Assembly: GCA_009869945.1 (NCBI GenBank)
Contig: WIXG01000159.1
Coordinates: 62,001 to 126,000, forward strand
Length of the DNA: 64,000 nucleotides
Source: Mesaphorura yosii
Lineage: Eukaryota; Arthropoda; Collembola; Poduromorpha; Tullbergiidae
Direction of reading: 5' to 3'
The translations under genes and the position numbers were made by a program. The notes beneath the pieces were generated by a model. The model did no database searches. It worked only from the letters and a program-made list of their open reading frames with translations, and was not told the DNA's origin. Positions within the stretch are counted from its first letter, which is position 1. Each line of letters starts with the position of its first letter. This document shows positions 52,475 through 62,519 of the stretch, piece by piece.

Positions 52475-53126
52475 TTACGATCGGTTATTACTGCTGCTAC
52501 CACTGATTGATTCGTTCATCGTAGGAGAGGGGACAGAGCCCGCTGTGGGCGAGGTTGACGTCGACTTAGGTGTACTGCCACCGCTCGTGAGGGGCATCGG
52601 AGGCGGATACACACTATACCTTAACTGAGACAGGTTGGCGGCTTGCTGTTGCTGCTGCTTTTGTTGTTGCAACTGTTGCTGCTGAGCAATCAGGTGCTGC
52701 TGGAGTTGGGGATGAGGAGCGAAGAGACCCGGAGGAAGTTGAGATAAAGCTGACCACTGCGACCACAGGTGCGCTGGCATCGGGAGCGGAGAAGGTGACC
52801 CGCGGTTCGGATTCAGCGTAAAGAGCTGGGGTTGACTGGGTGAACCGGAGGACGCCATTGCGAGAAGGTGCTGGATTGAACCTGGCATCGGAGGCCCGGG
52901 CTGCTGGCCAGGCATTGTTGGCGATCCTCCGGCGTCGGAGGGAAACCCCGGCGAATGTGGACCGTTTCGTTGCTGTTGCAGCCATTGCTGCTGCATCATT
53001 CGCGCTTTCTCGATTAGATTGTTGTTGTCCACGTCAGTGAAGTCGCCAAACAGCCGAAGAGGAGCGCCAGCAGCACTGGCACGGAACAAGTGGTGCTCAA
53101 AGGACATCATTGGCTCCATCGGATCC
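52475..53126 (-). CDS. Tbx20: Gene 2 last exon: C-terminal tail
   Basis: Starts after TTCTCTCATTGCAG, completes Arg (AG|G) and encodes 216 residues to TAA at 52,477-52,475. It begins DPMEPMMSFEHHLFRASAAG and PLRLFGDF, then Gln/Pro/Ser-rich sequence with LPMPAHLWSQWSALSQL, a poly-Gln stretch (QQQQLQQQKQQQQQ), RYSVYPPPMPL and a Ser/Thr-rich end. The LWxQW block and the [16 protein letters not shown] block are in the same order as in gene 1, 217 residues against 310 there. Confidence 0.93.
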
Positions 53127-56100
53127 CTGCAATGAGAGAATATGCATATTGTGAGTTTCAAATGAAATGCCAGGAATATCACCTCTATGATTAGTCTGGA
53201 TGAAAGTAAAAATTCAGAAGAGTGAAACGGCGCGCGGAAAGACTTATTCGAATAAAGCAAAGTATAGCTGGGAATTCGAATTCTGGATCCATGTTAACTT
53301 CCACCGAATAACAAAGCTATACTATTGTAATCCTCATGTCAATATTTGTATCAAACGAAAAGCTGGCCAGTTCCGCACAGTATTTACCCGCAAATGACAA
53401 TTCGATCTATTCAATGCCTTAGATTTCCACAACATTAAACTAAGTTCAAAAGGCTCATATTTTGACAGTTTCGTATTGAAAAGAAAGACCGCGAACAATG
53501 CAGAATGGAGCTTGACATTTAAAGCGGTTCAAATACTAATTTTAGCTACGGCTACGACCACGGCATGGAAAATGAATTCATTGATCGGATCAGTGGCAAA
53601 GGGTCTCTGCCAGAGAATGCAATGCAGTATGGCATGCGGGAAAAAAAGTATTAATTGAGTTAAACTGTGAAGGAGATAAAGAGGTGTGTCCAACCGGAGT
53701 AATATTACAAAAGGAAGGAAGCTCTGTCGATGTCGGTACCGCAGGTAAAATAGACTTAAAGGAACGCACCGAAAAGTCATAACAATGTATATATGAGATC
53801 AGAGCAGGCACGATGATGAGGCTAATCTCAAAGGCAAAACCAGTCATGCGTGGACGGCCGGCCGGCCGTGGAAAGAAAACTTCGTATTCGTATTATTGTT
53901 TGGTGCTTCTGCTCTCTCGGCCTGCCATCGTAAAAAGGAGCCAGTCACGATTTGGTCTGACCGGGCCTTTCTAAACAACTTTGATTTTATGAGACACAAT
54001 TGTCCATCGCTAATAATAAAGTGATTACGCAATGCAAATATAGAATTAGTACAATTATAATTATTACAAGAAACCTGCGCTGTGTTGTGTAGAATGCTTT
54101 GCGCTACATAGACCATAAATTCTTATTTAAAATAATTATATCAGTTCCTCGACGGCTTGCCGCGTCCTTACTGCTTTATTGCCACCGTGGCTTTTATGGC
54201 TTGCCTTGCTGTTTTGCTGACACGGACTCGCCAATTATAATTATGCTTACATCGTCTGCCATAAGATAAACTTGTATTTTGCTATTTTGCTGCTCCAGTT
54301 GTACATGCACGAGGATCATTCTTGCTCCTGTTGATTGTAAATTGTATGAGCAGAAGGTACGACGATGTTACTCGACCCATTCGACTTCCTGTGAAACCTA
54401 ACACTTTGATTATAAGTGCATTATAATGCAATAATCACAAATTTGAAATTACAGTCGTCTCCCACTGCAATACGGCGAGCAGTAATCATGTGAATCATGT
54501 TGCTCGTGTCTCCCTTCGCCTGTTCTTTTCGTGCCACGATATTGTTATTGTTCTAGCCCCTTCAGCCAATTAAATACCAAAAGTGCGGTACGCAGCTTCG
54601 GCTGTAGCTGTTAAGGAATCAATTGTTTCATGTACGGTGCACTAAATAATTTTCACCTCTTTTATGACGGCTTGGCTTGGCTCGTTCCTCAAGGGCACAA
54701 ATTATATATTTCTACTCTGCACGAAAAGCTCATCATTCATGAGCCGTACGGAATGTTAGGTCTTCCGTAGCTGTGCCTCGACGTTTTGTTTTGTGTATTC
54801 ACGAAACTGCTTTACTTAAGCACGCCACAGACTGAGCCGATTTCTTTTTGCAACAATTTCATGCTTTGTAGCGAACCTACCATTATTTCACTTCTTAAAT
54901 CATTCTCTCACCTTTCCAGCCGTCTACAGTTTGCAGTGCAACAATTTTATGACTTTCGGGCTACGCATAAACTTAAAAAAGTTTGAACTGCACTGCCTTG
55001 AACGTTCAAGTAGCACCGATCACGATGGCATGTTGGCTTTGCGGCTTACTTTTGTGAAAAAAGTTGGACAACTCAAGACAGACGCGGAGAAACATGTAAT
55101 TCATCCTTCAAACAACATCATGCTAATAATTATTGGCATAAACTACAAACTACACGAAGGGCTCGGCTCGGGCTCCGTTTTTGCAAGGATTACATTACAC
55201 ATCGCCCATTAAGTAGACATGACGAAAAATTATAATAATAGTGATTGTAAACGTTTGGTCGTGTATGCACAGAGCATGCATGGTGCGAAAGGGAAAAGAA
55301 TTTCATTACTTGTCCGCCCATTTTCTGTAACATTTTGACTCTTCTCGCGTCTTGACCAATGCACTGCACTGTGATCGTACGCACAAAGTATTTTGTATGC
55401 TTACAAGAAGCTCTAAGCCAAGCACAGGCACGCATGAGCGAATTTTATGCAGTTCAAAGCAACAATGTTCAGTGCTTCAAGGGACACTGATGAGTGACTA
55501 CGGGAGTCGGGGCCTTAACACATTGCATTTGCAGCAGGAAGAATAAATTATGTTATAGTTTATAATTCATGCCTGCTGCATTCCGTCGTCATGAATTCCC
55601 TTCGACACCGGTAAGGGCAAAGGCACGGCACAGGCAATTGCCTCACTCTGAACGTAATGAAACACGAACAGTGTAAAAGATGGCGAGGTTTTCTTTTCGG
55701 TTCATAAAATATGCAATAAAACTTGCAACAATATTTTTGTTGTTGGAAGCTATAAAATTGTTGCTGTAGTCCTCCCGCTCGTAAATTCGCCCTGGCTGAA
55801 GAAGCGTCAGGGCACGTCGGAACCGTTTCGCATTTCGCACGTTTTGCACGTGCTCCAAATCAATACTTCACATGAGAGTAAAACTACAACTACGCGCGTA
55901 GCTTGAACACTTGTGGACAACAAATTGAAACTGCCGTGCAGGCATCGACAAGTCATTAATCCGTGTGAATGAGTAAATGGTGCCAGCTTTGAAACTCTGT
56001 ATTGCGGCACTTGGTCGTAAACTGCTGACATTAAAGAAACAATGTGCAAATTTTAGCAAACACTTGAAAGTTTCCCTTCTCAGCTTCCACATGCCTATAA

Positions 56101-59100
56101 AATGTTACGATCAGCCGACAAGCACATTTTAAACCATTGAATTAATGCTAAAACATTTGGCACGGCACAAAAATGTCGGCTTTCTTTGTTAAAGCCGTAA
56201 ACACAAATGTGCGAATTCGATGCACACAGCCAGGAGCTTCCTTCTCATTATTGCGTGTTTAAAATTAAGTCGAAGCAACAAAGTTTCATTTTTAGTGCGC
56301 TTGCACTCCTGAAACACGAATACGCTAACTTGCTAATAAAAAAGCTGCTGCCTGCCTATTTATTTTTGCAGACGGTGCAAAAAATTCCGTCTCAATCCGC
56401 ACCGTATTTTGAAGCTTTCCAGTTGAAATCGCATGCAACGAGACGGGACAAAGTATTTCAGTGAGTTTAGTGATGATAATCTTTGAGTCAGTATATTTTA
56501 AGAATTTCTAAATGAGAACGCCGGAATTCTTTCCAAGCGTGGCTGGTTTGACGTCGGACATGTACTCAACATTTCGTTCCGAATACATGCACAGATGATC
56601 CTGTCTCTTGTCGACGTCTGCGTACGCTTATGTATTAATGAATTATTTAAATGCGCGATATGGAACAGAGGAGATGAATGAGTGTGATGAAGTCGAGATG
56701 AAATGCCCGGAATTCGAAAGGGTTCACGAGGAATGAAACGAGGAGGGCGGTGCGACGACGGCGGCGGCGGTCGAGCTTTTGAACCGAGAGGAACTCGACT
56801 TCATGCTTTGACATTTTAAATTTAGATCCAAGATTCCTTTGCAAGGCGTAATGATTTCGTACTCGTTGATTGGATAAAATACCCGGATGGCTTCAGGTCG
56901 TGTCTTCGTCTGAACTACTCAACTCTTTTCAAGCGAAAGACAAAAGATCAATATCGTCATCAAGTGAAACAAGAACATGAAATGTAGTAAGCGGAAAGAA
57001 AAGCAAGCCGGGTTCGGAGAGGAAGTTTGTGTCTATTGTCGCCCCCATATCGTTTGGGTTCTACGTACCTGTCAAAATCAGTGAGTCGTGAAGAGTCTCG
57101 GAATCCTTTGGCGAACGGGTTGCTGTCTATCTTTAACTTGGTTATCTGTGGAGGCAAAAGACAAATGCATGAGTATGTTGGATGTTTCAGTAATTAGCAG
57201 AGAATATAGGCATTAATAGATTACAGATCGCGGGCGCGCCATGGGTGGCCAATTTCTTGACTCAGAGCCTTCAACTTATATCCGCTCAGCGCTGCATATT
57301 TGCTATGCCATTTGCGTTGTCGCTAAAGCAGAAGTAGAAGCTCGGGCAACTTCATTATGCCGTTATTATGTAACTTAAGTCTTACAAAAATGATAAATGA
57401 CGGCCCGACGACTCGACACAAGAAGATGATTAGGATATTTTCCGCTAACGAAATCACAGTCGCACTCGCACTTGTTTCCTCATTACAATATTTGTGTATT
57501 AATCACAGTAATTGAGTATTTAGGTCACAACTGTCATACAGCTACTTAACGTACAGTTTAGTAATGTAATTTACGTACGGGCATAGGCAAGCGTATTTGA
57601 AGATGTTAAATGTCCAAAACTAAAACCCTTTATAGCCGCAGTCGTATTTGTTGGTTGCCCTGCCATAATAATAAAATGAAGACGGAAAGAAGCAGCGGTA
57701 CAGTTTCTGCGTCTGGTTATGATCAATTAACTTGTCAACATCTTTGTCCTTTCAGTACCATGGCGCTATAAAGTTGTATAGTTGCTTACTAAATCTTACT
57801 TGCGCTGGGTTTATATTTTTACGACTGTATGGCCACTTCCACTTATGCTTTATGCGTTAGTTGTTAGTTATTGCTGATTGATTGGCTCATACTTTGTAGA
57901 TTTTATTAGCTCTGCCAGGATGCTGAAGCCTTCATTGAGCTGGGTGAGTGCTGGCATAACTGCTCATAAACCCCAAACAAACAAAACAAAGTCTCTGAAT
58001 ATGCAAGTAGTAAGTGAAAAGGGATAAACATTGTCACTGTTGTGTCGTGTCCGACCTTTCACTATTCAGGTCTGAATGTCTTTAGTGGTACCATAAAACT
58101 CCACTTAGGTACTTACTAGTAGTAATAGCAATGCAGCTGTTTTTGTAGATTAGCTTAATTTAAATTAGTTTATACGTTTATGGTCATGATTTGTGTATTT
58201 TTGGTTTTCATTGGCCACCCATCATAAACCTGGAAATAAAACACGAGGCCATACGACACCGACAGCGTATACGAACTAAAGGAGGTACTTTTCTCTCCAT
58301 TGCGTGAAGCGTGAGGAATTTCTGAGCCTGAACGTCAGTGCCGCCGTGCCAAGCCAGTACGAAGCAAGTAAAAGCAGGAGCTCGCGCGCAGAGCGCAGTT
58401 GCAAGACTTACCAATTGATTTTGGTATGCTGTAACAGCCGTGAAAACGGTTTCGGAAAAAATGTATGTGCCTAAATCACGAAATAAACAAAAGATTAGAT
58501 TTTAGCTTTAAGAACATAATTTCACCAATAGCATAGTCTTTTTTGTCTCCTTTGTCCCGAATACCAAACTTTTAATTTTTTTAGAACTATGACCGACCTC
58601 ACCGCTGCTCCCACCGGGAGCCAGAGAATCTTCCGAAGAAAATTCCCCAAATTCTGTCTGTTTTTGTATCAATATCACCGCAAAAACCTTATGTCCTCAT
58701 TCGACACCTGCTCTCACCAGTGGCCAGAATTACCCTTACTGAGTAGACTTACCCGTTGTAAAACTTGCGCATTCCTCACGTTGCTATATAATGAAAATTG
58801 AGTTTTCCTTGCACATGACAATTAAACAACCGTGTCAAGTTTCACAGCCAACTAATCCTTAATTAACTAATAATACAATTAAAACTTCTCACCTTTCATG
58901 TTCGCCGGTGCCAATCGGTAACTGTGTCCCTTTGGGAACAATTTTACCTCCATCACGTATGGAGGTAGTGACGCTGCTCGCCACATCTTTAGTTACACTT
59001 ACTACGAACACCAATTAAGTAAACATCTGATCCCAGTTAGTTTAAGTGGACTTCTCTTTAAACGGAGATGAAGACAAATGTTAAACGAAAGAAGACACGA

Positions 59101-62100
59101 GAAGGTCCAAAAGGAACGCGTAGTTGGTTTTACATACAACAAGTGAGAAGAGAGTCTTTCCCTTTCTTTGCTTTACATTACACTAAGTCGGAACAAAGGA
59201 GACAAAGCGAAATGCCGTATCAAATTCTATCAGAATATAGTCTTATCTGTACGTACGGTACTTTTCATTTTCCAAATCAATATTTGAGTTGCCTGGAACA
59301 ATGCCGTCTCTCCACTTCACGAGATGAATTCTTGGCTGGTAACGATGCATCGAGTTGAGAACAATCTGTTACACGAGAAAGGGAAATAAATAAAACACTT
59401 CATTCACATTCAGTTCGAGCCGCAGTTTTGTGCTATAGCAAAGCTGGTTTATTGCATTCATCACAAATCGAGCAGCAAACTGTGATTGGAATTCCGGGAC
59501 ATGGTCGGTCGCATTTTGTGCAATAAAATTGAAATTTTACCATGCAGAATTCGTCCGCTTTATGTCTTTGCACTGCCTTGTCTAAAACAAGACGGAAGGT
59601 ATATCATGTTGAAATGCCCATTCTTATTCGAATAGGGAAATAAGGTGACATTTATTTCTACGGGTTGTGTCACACGATCACAATAATGGCTCATTCTTCG
59701 CCACAGCGCAAGGAATACTCGACACAGAATCTTGCCTCTTGCGAGTAGAGTAAATTCCTAACAGCTATTACACAAGAAGACGAAGACTCTTTGAACCTGT
59801 GCCTTCTCCTGTGTTCTGTGTTGTAATTCTTTGAAGGCGCACACGCTGTAGGTTTGCATTCCTTCGGATCATGTTTCAAGAGGGAGATAAATTTATTGTT
59901 GTGTAGAGAACCATCTTAATCTTACGCCCGCTTACGATCTTACCTCACAAAAATATACAGGAGGATTACAAGAGTGGACATTGCAAAAAGAATTTCATTC
60001 ATAATTCAATTCAATGTGTTAATGCGTGCGTCTCATGTCATCTATTTATTACTACTTTCATAAGTTATTAACCAAGAACTGAGGAAAACATCTTCATTTT
60101 CGAAAGCAATTTATGATAAGCTTGATTCTAAGGAATTTTCTCGTAATCTTCTTTTTTATTTAATTTCAGGAATTTGATCTTAACTTAACTCTGCTGCAAT
60201 CGCAGTGTGAATGAATTTCAACGCTTGTAGACAGTGCAGTACAAAATATCGAGAGAACACAAGTGATTAACGATTACCCTTTCTGCCTGCCTTCATAATT
60301 TGATTCCCCTTCCCTTTGCTCTAAATCTATTTAACTCAATCCAGCCTCCGCTTTATTGTCAGCCGACAATGAACCAGTAACTTGCGGATCGTACAATAAA
60401 AATAGGCGGATCACTCGGTAGAACGGGGGACGGAGATGAGAGATTCCTGCTCATTTATAGCACGATACTCGGCCTCCTTTTCACTGCTTTTTATCGATAG
60501 AGAAAGTCGAGTCCGAGTCAATTTATCTGCTGAAAAATGGATGCAGTTTGTAAACGGTAATGTTACAGGAATACGACGGTAATTGCATTCAAAATATCTC
60601 GCTGTGTGATGGCCCTCAGTCCTCATGTCCACACAAGCCATTGCAATAAAACATTGAGTACAAAAATTCCTACTGTGGACATTTTTATAGAGGTGTTTGG
60701 AATGTCATCCAATGAGAGAGGAAAAATGAGCTTGAGACTTCCTTGTGACTGTGACTGACTGCTCTTGTGCACCACAACACAACGCAACAACGGCAAGATC
60801 AAGTTTTAAGACGAGGAAGAGTAAAGTAATGAGATGTTTCTTGTACTCGACAAGATTAGTACCAAAACAAGATTCCCGGGCGACGTATGCTTAACAAGAC
60901 AAGACGCAGCAGTCCCAATCAAGCACTGCAGATAAGAACACAGTCAGGCAACGTTAACCATCAATTTATATTCATGTACTACAAATTGTTGAGGAATCAG
61001 CCGTGCTTCTTACAAGTCAGCGGGCTGAAAGCTAATCAACTAATCAGCACCACCAACAAGACCAACATTTTCTGTACCTGAGTATTTGTTTTTACGATTA
61101 CCATTTATTATTTGTCTATTCGCATGTAAAACTTGTTTCTTCAGCTTCAACTCGGCCGAAATGCAAATGAAACATAATCATTAATACAGTTGAACAAGTT
61201 TTATTGCCTTGTTATTGTAATCTCGTTATTGGTTTCGGTTCCGACTGACTGACCGCTTTCAATTACTGCGCTGTACTCTCTACCTACATGAATAGCGCTA
61301 ACTCGATTTACATAATCAATTATGCTGTACATAAATTGAGCTGGACTTAGAAATTGGAGCAATTTGCATCTGAACTAAGCAAGAACAAAATTACAAGAGC
61401 AATTAAGTCGCAAATGCAGGCAAAAAAAGTTTCCAGCCAAACCAATTTTACTGATCACTGACTAATCACGGTTCCATTTCAATCCATTAAATTACACCAA
61501 TACAAGGGACTGAAGTTTCGAACCTGAAGGATCAGATGCTGGCTGAAAATACTGAAAAATCAAGAGATGCTCATCCGAAGATTCTGATTAGGCATAAAGA
61601 TTAGAGCCTCGTAGTTATTCCGAGTGCAAATGATGGCACATGTCTTTCACGGCATGGCGGTCATTGGGGGTCCTGGACAACTGATGTTAAATGTTATTAG
61701 TGCGAGAAAGAATACGAACCAGCTTCAGCTTCTTCAGTGTTATCTTTTGTCCCTTATTTGTTGCATTGGGCTTCGAGGAAGATAAATGAATGAAGAAACT
61801 ATGATGAACCATGGGCCTTAATGCTCGTCCCGCAGAGCCCAAGAATGAATGAATTTAAGGAATCCTCTTCGAAGGGTTACCGTCATCATTATAATGATAA
61901 TAATGTAAGAGATTAGTTTAACAAGATTTCATATATCTCCTCACTGGAAGGGTCACGTCAAAAATACGCATTTTTGTGCCTTTACCTCGAAATAATTTTC
62001 GGTAGTAGTCATTTTCATTCTTAAATCTCGAGAGTGCGTGTGGAATGAAGAAGTGAGAATTCATGTCAAGCCTTTTCAACAACAACGGGGTGACAATTTT

Positions 62101-62519
62101 AGTTGCATTCATAAAATTACTTAACACCATGGGGTTCAATTAAAAATTATAATCTTGAGTATTGCGTTCGTTCGCCGTACTGCTCGTGCGATTTGTGAGG
62201 ATGCATTCTCTGAGGACAAAAATGTGTGTAGATGAATTTACGTACCTGGCCGTGCTTATCCATTTCGTTGTTGGTAAGCTTCACCTTCTCGAAGGACACA
62301 ACTTGCTTTCGCAGTTGCTCTCCGGTGAACGGTGTATCAGGATGCACGTAGAGCCGCGCCGGTGCGGGTGGATCGGCTTTGCCAGCGACCAGCCATGATG
62401 AGCGGTGATAGGCGTAACGATAGCGCTTATTATCCACAGGAACAATATCGATGAGCACAGCGTACTTGTCAGCCGGGTTCAGACCAGTAAAAGACGTACG
62501 AACCGTTGGAAACATCCTC
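52475..62519 (-). CDS. Tbx20: Tbx20-class T-box transcription factor (H15/midline family), gene 2, 5' part outside window
   Basis: Five exons on the minus strand, 62519-62246, 59365-59257, 58470-58412, 57145-57069 and 53126-52475, join in frame to 389 residues plus TAA. They cover the T-box from RMFPTVRTSFTGL to [12 protein letters not shown] and the full C-terminus. The protein start, any eh1 motif and the first T-box residues are beyond position 64,000. Exons 274 and 77 nt long match gene 1 in length and phase, showing common descent. Differences from gene 1 are an extra intron at KYR/TYIF, FSETVF in place of FPETVF, and a Gln-rich instead of Ala-rich tail. It retains [20 protein letters not shown] and the tail motif LWSQWSALSQLPPGL. 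Role: DNA-binding regulator, as for gene 1; it is convergently oriented with that gene, about 19 kb between stop codons. Confidence 0.94.
53854..53869. repeat. Perfect 16-base GC-rich palindrome
   Basis: ACGGCCGGCCGGCCGT, self-complementary over its whole length, in otherwise AT-rich intron sequence of gene 2. Could be a chance GGCC run; function unknown. Confidence 0.75.
56759..56770. repeat. (CGG)4 run
   Basis: Four CGG units embedded in GACGACGGCGG-type sequence, in an intron of gene 2. No coding context is supported. Confidence 0.7.
57069..57145 (-). CDS. Tbx20: Gene 2 exon: end of T-box
   Basis: 77 nt, acceptor TTGCCTCCACAG, donor GTACGTAG. Encodes [19 protein letters not shown] and RLTDFD followed by a split Arg codon. 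It differs from the gene 1 exon by E/D and E/D changes only at the end. It includes the minor-groove helix NPFAKGFRD. Confidence 0.94.
57146..58411 (-). other. Gene 2 intron (1.27 kb) between QNQL and ITKL
   Basis: Donor GTAAGT, the only canonical GTAAGT donor among the four seen in gene 2. Acceptor CCTCCACAG. Phase 0, shared with gene 1. No other feature recognised. Confidence 0.83.
58412..58470 (-). CDS. Tbx20: Gene 2 small exon: [19 protein letters not shown]
   Basis: Only 59 nt: two bases completing an Arg codon (C|GC) and 19 codons. Acceptor TTTCGTGATTTAG, donor GTAAGT. It was found by homology to gene 1 exon 4, being too short to stand out as an open frame. It carries Ser where gene 1 and T-box proteins generally have Pro (FPET). 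The preceding exon ends with the matching single base, so the join is in frame. Confidence 0.92.
58471..59256 (-). other. Gene 2-specific intron inside the T-box (786 nt)
   Basis: Donor GTACGTAC, acceptor GTGATTTAG, phase 1 within the Arg codon between KY and TYIF. Gene 1 has no intron here. It contains no recognisable gene. Confidence 0.88.
59257..59365 (-). CDS. Tbx20: Gene 2 exon: [18 protein letters not shown] segment
   Basis: 109 nt, acceptor CTCGTGTAACAG, donor GTACGT. Encodes [18 protein letters not shown], then RDGIVPGNSNIDLENEKY and the first base of Arg. [14 protein letters not shown] is identical to gene 1; the following loop is diverged and one residue shorter. Found by homology. 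Reading into the donor gives a stop within a few codons, which supports the splice. Confidence 0.93.
59366..62245 (-). other. Gene 2 intron (2.88 kb) between HGQ and IVLN
   Basis: Donor GTACGTAA, acceptor GTGTAACAG, phase 0, same position as gene 1 intron 3 but nearly seven times longer. AT-rich; no gene or RNA recognised. Confidence 0.83.
62246..62519 (-). CDS. Tbx20: Gene 2 exon: T-box core
   Basis: 274 nt, acceptor ATTTAATTTACAG, donor GTACGTAA. The first base completes a split Arg codon whose AG lies in an exon outside the window, as in gene 1 (SGR/RMFP). Encodes RMFPTVRTSFTGLNPADKYA through LTNNEMDKHGQ. The open frame continues upstream of the acceptor to about 62,572, but that part is intron. 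Confidence 0.95.

Larger units (their letters stand above)
53127..57068 (-). other. Gene 2 intron at the T-box/tail boundary (3.94 kb)
   Basis: Donor GTACGTAG at 57,068, acceptor CATTGCAG. Same position and phase as gene 1 intron 5 but over five times longer. It contains the 16-base palindrome at 53,854 and a (CGG)4 run at 56,759. No gene is supported. Confidence 0.82.

Noticed and set aside
52614-52985. 123-codon minus-strand frame in the last exon of gene 2
   Set aside because: Overlaps the supported reading frame in another phase; its composition (Ala/Thr/Ser) derives from the Gln/Pro-rich coding repeat.
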